Shown: positions 1-8,066 of the stretch, in pieces | How positions within the stretch are numbered: position 1 is the stretch's first letter | Layout of the letters: every line of letters starts with the position of its first letter | NCBI GenBank assembly: GCA_902793335.1 | Contig: CADBCZ010000019.1 | Coordinates: 31,702 to 95,701, forward strand | DNA length: 64,000 nt | Reading direction: 5' to 3' | Source of the DNA: an uncultured Lachnospiraceae bacterium | Lineage (GTDB): Bacteria; Bacillota; Clostridia; Lachnospirales; Lachnospiraceae | Made by a program: the position numbers and the translations under genes | The notes under the pieces: model-generated | Told to the model about the DNA's origin: nothing | Seen by the model: the letters and a program-made list of their open reading frames with translations, nothing else | Database searches by the model: none

Positions 1-86
1 CCAAGGCGCTTTGCAAGTTCCTCTCCAATCTCATGTCCAGCGGAGCCAAATTCACGTCCAATAGTTACTATTATCTGTTTTTCCAT
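1..86 (-). CDS. Cytidylate kinase-like family protein, N-terminal part (runs off the left edge)
   Basis: Only the first 28 codons are present. They start with MEKQIIVTIGREFGSAGHEI, the P-loop opening typical of the cytidylate-kinase-like proteins (AAA_26 type) common in Clostridia. These resemble Cmk but often lack a proven nucleotide-kinase role. The ATG at 84-86 is preceded by a strong Shine-Dalgarno sequence (GGAGGGG, plus-strand 92-98). That site overlaps the stop codon of the upstream permease, so the two genes are probably translated from one mRNA. The P-loop is the variant GREFGSAGHE. Function cannot be judged further because the body of the gene lies outside the window. Confidence 0.75.
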   Translation of the reverse strand, partial: MEKQIIVTIGREFGSAGHEIGEELAKRL

Positions 87-97
87 TTAATCCCCTC

Positions 98-1447
98 CTA
101 GCAATATCTTAAATAAATGAGTAGCATAGACATTCCCACTACTATTATAGCCGCAGGTACGGCAGTTTTACAATACTTTCCCCAACTTATAGGATGACCC
201 GCTCTACCGGCTACAGCTGTACCGACTACGTTCGCAGACGCTCCAATCGGAGTTGCAGCTCCACCTATATCCGTTCCGATAGACAATGTCCATGCAAGAG
301 TTGCCTGAAGTGCAGGATTTCCCACTGAAAGTCCTTTAATAATCGGCACCATTGTTGCTGCAAATGGAATATTATCGACAAATGCAGACGCAATAGCCGA
401 TATCCAAATGACGATTGCAATCATGACCTTGGCATTTCCCCCACTCACACGGCTGATAAATCCGGCAATAGCTTCAAGAATTCCTGTTTTCTCAAGGCCG
501 CCTACCACAATAAAGAGACCAAGGAAGAAAAGCAGTATCTTGTAATCCACTTTTGAAAGAATCTCCTTGATGTGCTTTATGTTGAAAATACTTGTTGCCA
601 AAGCTACAGAAGCTCCGATAAATGCAACAGAAAGGTGAGTATTTGCATGAGTTATAAGCATAACGATAGCACACACAAATATAATCGTATTTCCGAAGAA
701 ATAAAACTTGCTGGTTATTGCATCTTTTGGACTTGGCATACTTGAATAATCAATCTCCTCATTTGAGGTTGAAAATTCCTTGCGGTACACCAGATAAAAA
801 TAAATAACTATGACAACGAGACAAATACCCGCGATTACTCCTGTGTTAAGCACGAAATCAATGAAAGAATAATGTAGCTTAGAACCTATGATAATATTTG
901 GTGGATCTCCACACATAGTTGCGGAACCACCTAAGTTTGCACAGAAAATCTCGGACAATATCATCGGCACCGGATTGAAATTGAGCAACTTAGAAAGCTC
1001 AACCGTAACTGCCGCCAAAAACAAAATTACAGTAATACTATCAATAAACATAGAAAGAATTGCCGACACTATCATAAATGTAATAAACAACGGCATTTTC
1101 TTATAAGAAACCATCTTCGCCAAAGTCATGCAAAGCCAGTTAAAGAAGCCGGCCTTACTAAGCCCCTCAACCATTACCATCATTCCACCGAGGAAAATAA
1201 TAGTCGCCCAGTCGATACCTGATGTATCGGGAGCTTCACCAATCCAGAAATTCGGATTGACCAGCGAATAAAAATTCAGCGTGTCCGCAATGGCATCACC
1301 ATCACGCATAATCGCACCAAAAACAACAATAAGCATTATACCTCCACAAGACAGAGTGACCAAATGCTTCTCGAATTTCTCTGATATTACAAGAATGAAC
1401 ATCACGAGAAAAACAATTATTGAACTAATAGCTGCTAAAGACATCAT
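98..1447 (-). CDS. SLC13/ArsB-NhaD-type anion permease (CitMHS domain)
   Basis: A 449-residue, very hydrophobic protein with about 11-12 predicted membrane segments. Two family landmarks can be read: GGSATMCGDPPNIIIGS near residue 175, which matches the first-half GDPPN hairpin of ArsB/NhaD/SLC13 permeases, and the mirrored second-half motif GGAATPIGASANVVG near residue 405. It probably moves a dicarboxylate, sulfate or similar anion across the cytoplasmic membrane, but the substrate cannot be read from sequence. The start is ATG ATG at 1447 with GAGGTAAT just upstream. The next gene on the strand, the cytidylate-kinase-like gene, begins 11 nt after its stop, suggesting an operon. The hydrogenase/GGDEF gene lies 108 nt upstream. 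Confidence 0.85.
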   Translation of the reverse strand: MMSLAAISSIIVFLVMFILVISEKFEKHLVTLSCGGIMLIVVFGAIMRDGDAIADTLNFYSLVNPNFWIGEAPDTSGIDWATIIFLGGMMVMVEGLSKAGFFNWLCMTLAKMVSYKKMPLFITFMIVSAILSMFIDSITVILFLAAVTVELSKLLNFNPVPMILSEIFCANLGGSATMCGDPPNIIIGSKLHYSFIDFVLNTGVIAGICLVVIVIYFYLVYRKEFSTSNEEIDYSSMPSPKDAITSKFYFFGNTIIFVCAIVMLITHANTHLSVAFIGASVALATSIFNIKHIKEILSKVDYKILLFFLGLFIVVGGLEKTGILEAIAGFISRVSGGNAKVMIAIVIWISAIASAFVDNIPFAATMVPIIKGLSVGNPALQATLAWTLSIGTDIGGAATPIGASANVVGTAVAGRAGHPISWGKYCKTAVPAAIIVVGMSMLLIYLRYC

Positions 1448-1555
1448 ATTACCTCACTTTACCTTTAGGTTATTTGGTCTTCAAAAAACCAACGCGATTA
1501 CTATACCACTTCCTCAAGGCAAATACAATGTCTAAAAAAAAATAATTAATCTCGT

Positions 1556-3325
1556 TTACGTCCTTCTTTTCTTTCCGGTCGTCTGGTAATATCTGTCTTT
1601 ATCCTCGTACATCCTTTTGTCTGCAACTGCCAACAGCTCATCCAGATTACCATCAAAATGTTCCGTGCAAGCAAGTCCCATAGATGTACTTACATCAACT
1701 GATGCAAGATATTTTCGCACAAGCTCAATGTCACTTTCTATCTCTGTCTTTCCAAAGTCCTGCAACACAACAAGGAACTCATCTCCCCCTGTTCGAAATA
1801 CCCTTTCAACACCAAACTCATTAGCAAGCGCATGAGCGGTCTCTATTATCAACCTGTCTCCGGCAGCATGTCCACCGGTATCATTAGCATGCTTTAATCC
1901 GTTGACATCTGCCAAAATGATACCGAATAAGCCGCCCTTCGCATAAAGCGATTGAGTCTTTCTCTCATATGCATTTCGATTCATAACTCCGGTAAGCTGA
2001 TCGGAGAAGGACATCTTAGAAAGATACAGACTCTCCTCCTTTTCACTATATACGCAGTTGTGTACAGTGTTGAAACCATTGTGAATCGCTATCATCATCT
2101 CTTCGCATGTCTCATATCCACAAGCAGAGCAATTGATCATTTTCGAGTTATCGGAATCTTTATGTAACTGATGGTATATCTGTGCAGCCTGTTCTTCCGT
2201 CGGATACGATACCTTACACGAACCGCTTAAGTCCTCAAATTCTGTCAGATAATCATCAAGCTCAAGCTCCTCAAACTGCTTATTGAGATTTGCAAGTCTT
2301 TGCTCACATGACAAATCAGGACACCACGGAGAGTCAGGCGAAACCTTCTTACTCTTAGCCCTGATTCGGTTAATCTCCGAAAGACCTCTGTCTTCACGAT
2401 CCTCATCATCAATCTTAGCCGTACCCTCAATACAGCCCTCACGACAATTCAGTGCATCAAACAAAACATATGGCAATGCATTTTCATACAACTTATGATG
2501 GTTCTTTCCAAATTGCTGATATAGATAGGTCTTTCCCGAAATTTCCCTGATCGGTGTATCATCACCCAAAAACCATTTAACATTATCTGCAAGACCACCG
2601 GGTGCAGGATAAAATGTGCCAAGTCCTGCATCAAGCCCATCAAAGTCATCCTCATCAGAAAGACTGTGTTTTTCCACATATTCCATCAACTTAGGAAAAG
2701 TCACGTTATACTGTATCAGTTCAGGATACTTATCCATCTCCATGCGCTTAGCGATGCAAGGTCCGATAAATGCGAACTTATCCGTTATACCCATCTGTTT
2801 CTTAAAATACTGTGCCACACACATCATAGGACTTTTCACAGGCATAAGCTGTCCTATCAGCTCAGGCATCCAGTGTTCAACATATGAAGTCACCACAGGA
2901 CAGGTCGTGGAAATCTTTCCAACACAACTTCTCTCCTGAATCATTTTCAGATACGCCCATGTGCAGATATCAGCACCAAGTGATACCGGGTATATATGTT
3001 TTACGCCAAGCGCCTTTAATACACCCAACACCTTCTTGTATTCTTTCGGATACTTAGCCTCAAACGAAGGAGCAATAAGCAATGAAATCGCTTCTCCATT
3101 TTGAAGATCTTTGAAAAACTGTTCAGTATCATCATGATACTCTCTGGCGTTATGGGTACAAACATCGATACACGCACCACAATTAATACAACGTTCGGAA
3201 TTGATCTCAATCGAATAATGATCCGGTCTGTTATGCGATATACTCGCACCAAACGACGAACAGATACGAACACATTTATTACATCCAATACAATTCTCAT
3301 TAGTGAAAATCAAACCATTATTCAT
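1556..3325 (-). CDS. Iron-hydrogenase-like sensor fused to a GGDEF diguanylate cyclase
   Basis: A 589-residue fusion. Residues about 9-60 hold two 4Fe-4S ferredoxin motifs (C12, C15, C18, C22, then CINCGACIDVC). Residues about 80-330 are an iron-only hydrogenase large-subunit domain. Near residue 390 is a short CSACGYETC iron-sulfur motif, and residues about 432-586 form a GGDEF domain with DQLTGVMNRNAYE, the Mg/GTP segment DVNGLKHAND and an intact GGDEF. The four H-cluster cubane cysteines are kept (TTCP, GPC, CREGC), but the proton-relay cysteine of catalytic enzymes (TSCCP) is threonine. This is the pattern of sensory rather than H2-producing hydrogenases. No RxxD inhibitory site precedes GGDEF. 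Inferred role: redox- or H2-dependent cyclic-di-GMP synthesis. It lies 29 nt after the carboxyltransferase gene and may share its transcript. Confidence 0.85.
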   Translation of the reverse strand: MNNGLIFTNENCIGCNKCVRICSSFGASISHNRPDHYSIEINSERCINCGACIDVCTHNAREYHDDTEQFFKDLQNGEAISLLIAPSFEAKYPKEYKKVLGVLKALGVKHIYPVSLGADICTWAYLKMIQERSCVGKISTTCPVVTSYVEHWMPELIGQLMPVKSPMMCVAQYFKKQMGITDKFAFIGPCIAKRMEMDKYPELIQYNVTFPKLMEYVEKHSLSDEDDFDGLDAGLGTFYPAPGGLADNVKWFLGDDTPIREISGKTYLYQQFGKNHHKLYENALPYVLFDALNCREGCIEGTAKIDDEDREDRGLSEINRIRAKSKKVSPDSPWCPDLSCEQRLANLNKQFEELELDDYLTEFEDLSGSCKVSYPTEEQAAQIYHQLHKDSDNSKMINCSACGYETCEEMMIAIHNGFNTVHNCVYSEKEESLYLSKMSFSDQLTGVMNRNAYERKTQSLYAKGGLFGIILADVNGLKHANDTGGHAAGDRLIIETAHALANEFGVERVFRTGGDEFLVVLQDFGKTEIESDIELVRKYLASVDVSTSMGLACTEHFDGNLDELLAVADKRMYEDKDRYYQTTGKKRRT

Positions 3326-3354
3326 AAATACCCCACCCCATTCTTTATCAGATA

Positions 3355-4899
3355 TTATAATGGTATATTTCCATGTTTTTTATAAGGTCTTGATACACTC
3401 TTAGTCTTTAATACATCAAGCGCTGCAACAATCTTATCTCTGGTCTCATCAGGACGGATAACCTCATCCACAAAACCTCTTCTTGCTGCTGTATATGGAT
3501 TTAAGAATTTCTCCTCATATTTCTCTATAAGTTCTGCCCGCTTTGCTTCAGGATCTTCTGCTTCATTTATCTGCTTTCTACCTATTATATTGATTGCCCC
3601 GCTCGCGCCCATAACAGCAATCTCAGCGATAGGCCAAGCATAGACTATATCAGCACCCATATGTTTTGAGTTCATTGCTATATACGCTCCACCATATGCC
3701 TTTCTCATAATAAGTGTAATCTTCGGCACAGTAGCCTCTGCATAAGCAAAGAGAATCTTTGCTCCATGTCTGATAATTCCATTGTGCTCCTGTTCTGAAC
3801 CCGGTAAAAACGCAGGCACATCAACCAATGAGACAATTGGAATATTAAAGCAGTCACAGAATCTTATAAATCTCGCCATCTTATCAGATGCGTCAATATC
3901 TAAAGAGCCACCCTTATGATTTGCCTGATTGCATACAAAACCTACGGTATTGCCATCAATCCTTCCAAATCCTACAACAGCGTTTTTTGCCCAGTGCTTC
4001 TGCACCTCAAAAAAGCTCTCTCTGTCTATCATTGCATTGATAACGTCATGTACATCGTATGACTTCTTCTTGTTATCCGGTACAAGATTAGTAAGGCAAT
4101 TGCAATGATTAACAGCCTTACCCTGTTTAACCGGTAACGGAGACTGATTATTGTCAGGAAGATATGACAATAATTCTCTTACTCCTCCAAGACAGTTCTT
4201 CTCACTTTTATAATAGAAATGAGCCACACCGGATTTCTCAGCATGTGTCAAAGCTCCACCAAGCTCATCAGCTGTGAGTTCCTCACCTATAACCGTCTTA
4301 ACTACCTGTGGTCCTGTGATGAACATTTTACTAACATCTTCAACAACAAAGATGTAATCACATATAGCCGGCGAATAACATGCGCCTCCCGAACATGGTC
4401 CAAGTATTACCGCAATCTGAGGAATCACTCCTGATGCGATAGTATTTCTCTCAAATATTCCGGAATATCCGCTAAGTGAATCTATTCCTTCTTCAATTCT
4501 TGCTCCACCACTATCATTGATAGTTACGATAGGACACTTCATTTTAAGTGCCATGTCCTGAATATGAACAATCTTTCTAGAATGATATTCACCAAGACTT
4601 CCTCCAATTACCGTAAAATCCTCTGAAGATGCAAAGACAGTTCTTCCGTTAATCTTACCGTATCCAGTAATTACACCATCACCCGGAACTCTTTTCTTAT
4701 CAAGTCCAAAATCATCTATTCTGGATTCAACAAGATCATTTATCTCAACAAACGTTCCCTCATCAAACAGTATATCGAGCCTCTCTCTTGCGGTAAGCTT
4801 TCCTTTCTCATGCTGCTTTTCAATTGCAGTCTGTCCCCCACCAAGCCTTGCCTTGCCACGTCTGGCTTCCAATTCTTCTATTGCTTCATTCCAATTCAT
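3355..4899 (-). CDS. Acyl-CoA carboxyltransferase (propionyl-/methylmalonyl-CoA type)
   Basis: A 514-residue carboxyl-transferase-domain protein (PccB/MmdA family). Signatures include GKLTARERLDILFDEGTF near the start, the oxyanion-hole segment SGGARIEEG, GPCSGGACYSPA, PAFLPGSEQEHNGIIRHGAK in the second crotonase-fold half, and the family-typical ending KKHGNIPL. It transfers carboxyl groups between biotin and an acyl-CoA, either in a cytosolic carboxylase or as the alpha subunit of a Na-pumping decarboxylase. No biotin carrier, carboxylase or beta/gamma subunit is encoded nearby, so these cannot be told apart. I chose ATG 4899 because GGAGGA lies 7 nt before it. An upstream in-frame TTG would place that Shine-Dalgarno inside the gene. 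Confidence 0.88.
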   Translation of the reverse strand: MNWNEAIEELEARRGKARLGGGQTAIEKQHEKGKLTARERLDILFDEGTFVEINDLVESRIDDFGLDKKRVPGDGVITGYGKINGRTVFASSEDFTVIGGSLGEYHSRKIVHIQDMALKMKCPIVTINDSGGARIEEGIDSLSGYSGIFERNTIASGVIPQIAVILGPCSGGACYSPAICDYIFVVEDVSKMFITGPQVVKTVIGEELTADELGGALTHAEKSGVAHFYYKSEKNCLGGVRELLSYLPDNNQSPLPVKQGKAVNHCNCLTNLVPDNKKKSYDVHDVINAMIDRESFFEVQKHWAKNAVVGFGRIDGNTVGFVCNQANHKGGSLDIDASDKMARFIRFCDCFNIPIVSLVDVPAFLPGSEQEHNGIIRHGAKILFAYAEATVPKITLIMRKAYGGAYIAMNSKHMGADIVYAWPIAEIAVMGASGAINIIGRKQINEAEDPEAKRAELIEKYEEKFLNPYTAARRGFVDEVIRPDETRDKIVAALDVLKTKSVSRPYKKHGNIPL

Positions 4900-4974
4900 G
4901 TCACATTCCTCCAAGTTATAAACAAAAAATAACTACGATTCTTATATTGCAATTAGTTTCGTAAACATCAAATT

Positions 4975-5003
4975 ATTTTGCCATGCGAAAGATATTTTGT
5001 CAA
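4975..5003 (-). promoter_or_regulatory. Likely promoter of the carboxyltransferase gene
   Basis: On the minus strand TTGACA (4998-5003) is separated by 17 bp from CAAAAT (4975-4980, four of six -10 positions). Transcription would start about 70 nt before the carboxyltransferase ATG. Assigned by consensus matching only. Confidence 0.45.
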
Positions 5004-5022
5004 CCAACATCTTCTATAGGTA

Positions 5023-5205
5023 TTAAATCTTAGGTCTTTTTATCCTATCCTGTTTTATTATTACATTCAGGTTGCCTCTCGAAAAATCATCAAAATCACC
5101 TTTAGTGTTACCAAGATCATTAGAATCCTTAACCATTATTGATACAATAAAAATAGCGGCAGCACATCCAAAAAATACGCCTAATATTATAACAAAAAAT
5201 CCCAT
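5023..5205 (-). CDS. Small single-pass membrane protein
   Basis: A 60-residue protein with one N-terminal membrane helix (residues about 3-24, FFVIILGVFFGCAAAIFIVS) and a charged cytoplasmic-type tail ending KQDRIKRPKI. GGAGG precedes the ATG at an ideal distance. It begins 11 nt after the stop of the zinc-ribbon membrane protein gene, so the two are almost certainly co-transcribed and may act together. No family was recognised. Confidence 0.65.
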   Translation of the reverse strand: MGFFVIILGVFFGCAAAIFIVSIMVKDSNDLGNTKGDFDDFSRGNLNVIIKQDRIKRPKI

Positions 5206-5216
5206 TGTAAACCTCC

Positions 5217-6590
5217 TTACTGCCCTCGATTTTTAACAAAATTATTAGTTTCGGAAAGACTGGTCAGCGTTGCACTCTCTTTGACCTTCTTAAGATTATT
5301 TATTCCGATACCAAGTCCTGTAACTGCAAGTATAATGCAGGTTACGATAAGTTTAATCGCTTCATCTAAATCAATATCCACTAAGAGGAAAGTTAAAATA
5401 AAGAAAGCTATTATCGAAAATATCGTAGCAAAAATCGCAAACGAAACAGCAACCTTAGTTCTGTCATACGGCACTCCACCTATTATCTTTTCCGTCTGAC
5501 CGTTTACAAGCAAAGTATATGGAACGTCCTCATATCGGAATGTAAGAAACCATGCAGGGAACATTGCATATTCCGTCCTTAATATCTTATAATCGGGATC
5601 TTTTTTCAAAACAGATATGTCATGAGCCTCAATCGTTTTTTCGACAGCACCCTGAAACAGTTCTCCCGCCCTTGATACAGCAAGTCTTTCAAGCTGGGAA
5701 GTATTAACATCATAAGTATCAGCATAAAAACCCGAAAGATATTCTATCGAAAAATCCTTCATATCCTTCGTGTAATATGGTTCCAATCGCTGTGATGACT
5801 CATCATTTAACTGCCGGGATGCATCAAGCGTAAGTTTTACAAACTCACAATCTGCCTCTCGGAAATAATAGTATGTATGAGAGTTCTTACCACTTCCAAC
5901 CGTACCTTTTAAATACTGCGAATCATGGTAATATATATCATAAAGCCAGAACGGAATATAGATACCTCTTACTCTTTCTATCTCAAAATTCTTAATCGCC
6001 GCAGGAACGAAAAATCCTGAGTTTAATTTTTCACGAATACGGCTTATAGCATGCTCCTTTGTCACCGAAAATGGAATTATGTATTTCGGTTTCTTCTGTG
6101 ATGCCACACGGTTAAACACAACTGTCGGCTGTCCACAGAAAGAACAGAAAGTCGAAGCTTCAACGTTATTAATTGCAACCTCTGCACCACATGAGGTACA
6201 TGTGTAGATATTACACTCCATGGTTTCTTCCATGTCTTCGGTATTTTGATAATCTTCCTGCGAATATACATCCGTGTGGTCAAATACCGGATGGTCAAAA
6301 TCACTATTGGGATTGAAGGCGGGTTCCGGATTAAATGTCGGTCTTATCGGAGTGCTCTGCTCCACAGCTTTTTCAACAGCAGCACCGACACCTCCTCCTG
6401 CAAGTTTAAGACCGGATGTCGCAGTGGCTTCTGCTTTTTCTTCACGTTCTAATTCTTTCTGTCCGCGTTTCTCGAAATCCTCTTGAAGCTCATATGTCTC
6501 AAAGACGCTGTCACAGGCTTCACATTTCATCTTCCCTGATTCCGGATCAAACATAAGACCCGCACCGCAAGCAGGACAATCTATTATCAT
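5217..6590 (-). CDS. TFIIB-type zinc-ribbon membrane protein
   Basis: A 457-residue protein with an N-terminal zinc ribbon (CPACGAGLMF then KCEACDSVF) and a second cysteine pair near residue 130 (CTSCGAEV and CSFCGQP). A long soluble region contains aromatic-rich segments (IPFWLYDIYYHD). Two membrane helices follow near residues 380-430 (AIFATIFSIIAFFILTFLLV and VTCIILAVTGLGIGI). Proteins of this plan are frequent in Lachnospiraceae; no biochemical role is known to me. The ATG at 6590 opens the conserved MIIDCPACGAGL segment. It leads a two-gene unit with the 60-residue membrane protein downstream. Confidence 0.75.
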   Translation of the reverse strand: MIIDCPACGAGLMFDPESGKMKCEACDSVFETYELQEDFEKRGQKELEREEKAEATATSGLKLAGGGVGAAVEKAVEQSTPIRPTFNPEPAFNPNSDFDHPVFDHTDVYSQEDYQNTEDMEETMECNIYTCTSCGAEVAINNVEASTFCSFCGQPTVVFNRVASQKKPKYIIPFSVTKEHAISRIREKLNSGFFVPAAIKNFEIERVRGIYIPFWLYDIYYHDSQYLKGTVGSGKNSHTYYYFREADCEFVKLTLDASRQLNDESSQRLEPYYTKDMKDFSIEYLSGFYADTYDVNTSQLERLAVSRAGELFQGAVEKTIEAHDISVLKKDPDYKILRTEYAMFPAWFLTFRYEDVPYTLLVNGQTEKIIGGVPYDRTKVAVSFAIFATIFSIIAFFILTFLLVDIDLDEAIKLIVTCIILAVTGLGIGINNLKKVKESATLTSLSETNNFVKNRGQ

Positions 6591-6686
6591 GGTGTAATCC
6601 CCCTATAACTCAAAATAAAAACCTCTCTAATTCTATCATACAAGGTTAAAAATGGAAATACTAAAATATCAGCTCTTACTTATCCC

Positions 6687-6984
6687 CTACTTTTCCATTC
6701 CAACCACAATTATATCGTTATCATATTTTTCAATTAATTCCCTCTTTATCAAACTCATTTAATATTGATTCCCTGTAAATATCATTACCTATAAGAGATA
6801 GCACATCCACTTTCGAACCCAAAGTATTCAATGCTTTTGTCACATTGTACCCAACTCCCGATATAGAAGTTTCCACACCAAAGAATCTGTAGTCAATCGG
6901 TGAATACTCTATCGGGAATTCATCAATCGCTACTGTTGTTTCTATATTTACCAAACCTGAAATCACTATTTTTTCATAAAGCAT
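6687..6984 (-). pseudogene. pfkB-family sugar kinase remnant with internal deletion
   Basis: The frame opens with a good ribosome site (GGGAGG) and a convincing PfkB/ribokinase N-terminus (residues 1-84, including GVGYNVTKALNTLGSKVDVL and LIGNDIYRE), then stops at TGA 6730-6732. The next bases, read in another frame, give ELIEKYDNDIIVVGM and a TAG at 6687-6689. That resembles the middle segment of the same kinase family. The simplest reading is a gene that lost its central part and its whole C-terminus. The catalytic-base (GAGD) region and the ATP-binding part are missing, so no kinase activity is expected. Confidence 0.6.
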
Positions 6985-7288
6985 ATTACCTCCCGCTTTT
7001 TGTTTATACGAGAGTATACAACTTAAAAGTACAAATAGGCTTGCAAAATACTATTAAAAAGAGACTCTATCCTATCATACATATCGATAATCGAACACCA
7101 ATACAGAATAATAACGATATTAATTATATTATTATTGACATTTACAAGATCATTCTTTATTATGTGCATAAACACGCGAAACACATTCCTTTTCTATAAT
7201 TTTATTCTACTATTCTAAATAGATATATTAAATTCCCCAACGAAATCCATAGATTGAAAAACTACAAAAATAAGAAAAGCAGGATATA

Positions 7289-7326
7289 TTGACAACAATA
7301 CGTTGATTATGCTATATATAGCATAA
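7289..7326 (+). promoter_or_regulatory. higBA promoter with palindromic operator
   Basis: TTGACA at 7289-7294 is followed after 18 bp by TATATA (7313-7318). The -10 lies inside a perfect 20-bp palindrome, TTATGCTATATATAGCATAA (7307-7326), directly before the Shine-Dalgarno of the toxin gene. A dyad over the -10 is the expected place for autorepression by the downstream HTH antitoxin. The rest of 6985-7339 is AT-rich with no further feature seen. Confidence 0.6.
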
Positions 7327-7339
7327 AGAGAGGAGTTTT

Positions 7340-7705
7340 ATGTCACAATATAAAGTGGATTTTTATAAAGAAGCAGATGGTAAAAAACCACTAGGAACAT
7401 TTATCAAATCACTTGATATCAGGATGAAAGCAAAAGTGGTTGCCAGTCTTTCTCTTCTTGAAGAATATGGCAATATGGCAAGAGAACCCTTAAGCAAACA
7501 TCTAGAAGATGGAATATTCGAATTAAGGGTAATCGAAAGTAAAAATATTGTAAGAATATTGTATTTTTTTGATTGTGATCGAATAATAATTGCAACAAAT
7601 GGTTTTATAAAAACGACTAATAAAACACCACGTAGTGAAATCAGTCTAGCAAAACAAAGGAGAGCTATTTATTTTAGCAGAAAGGAGGCAAGTAAAAATG
7701 AGTGA
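7340..7705 (+). CDS. higB: HigB/RelE-superfamily toxin (phage Gp49-like)
   Basis: A 121-residue basic protein of the Gp49-like (PF05973) branch of RelE-type mRNA interferases. It has a KVDFYKEADGKKPLGTFIKSL start, the central LEDGIFELRV strand, and the IVRILYFFDCDRIIIATNGF core followed by a K/R-rich tail. Such toxins cut mRNA on the ribosome and are neutralised by a partner antitoxin. AGAGAGGAG precedes the ATG. The last 8 nt overlap the antitoxin gene, the usual toxin-first higBA order, which supports translational coupling. The toxin looks full length and intact. Confidence 0.85.
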   Translation: MSQYKVDFYKEADGKKPLGTFIKSLDIRMKAKVVASLSLLEEYGNMAREPLSKHLEDGIFELRVIESKNIVRILYFFDCDRIIIATNGFIKTTNKTPRSEISLAKQRRAIYFSRKEASKNE

Positions 7706-7988
7706 CCTACAACAGTTAAAAGATGAATTAATGCAGAATCCCGAATTTAGAAAAGAGTACGAATCCCTACAACCAGAAATGGATATTACAAGGGTATTAT
7801 TGAATGCACGTATAAAAGCAGGATTATCTCAAATGGAGCTTGCAGAAAAAACAGGAATAAGTCAGGCCGACATAAGCAGATTAGAAAATGGAACAAGAAA
7901 TCCTAGTCTTGCATTACTCAAACGACTTGCAACCGCAATGGACAGTACATTAAAAATCGAGTTTATACCCAATCAAAAATTAATATAA
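7698..7988 (+). CDS. higA: HigA/XRE-type antitoxin
   Basis: A 96-residue protein with a C-terminal XRE helix-turn-helix (LLNARIKAGLSQMELAEKTG followed by ISQADISRLENGTRNPS). It overlaps the toxin gene by 8 nt, and an AAAGGAGG-type ribosome site lies inside the toxin's 3' end. It should bind and inhibit the toxin and repress the shared promoter through the 7307-7326 palindrome; both are inferences from the family. Confidence 0.87.
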   Translation: MSDLQQLKDELMQNPEFRKEYESLQPEMDITRVLLNARIKAGLSQMELAEKTGISQADISRLENGTRNPSLALLKRLATAMDSTLKIEFIPNQKLI

Positions 7989-8014
7989 GCAATTGCTTTT
8001 TTTGCAACACAAAA

Positions 8015-8036
8015 GGTCAGGCATAACAGCCTGACC
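8015..8036. terminator. Bidirectional terminator between higA and paaK
   Basis: GGTCAGGC (8015-8022) and GCCTGACC (8029-8036) form a perfect 8-bp stem with a 6-nt loop. It is flanked by AAAA on the left and CTTTG on the right, so it can end both the rightward higBA and the leftward paaK transcripts, which converge here. Confidence 0.75.
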
Positions 8037-8066
8037 CTTTGTATTTTATTATACATATTATTTATA

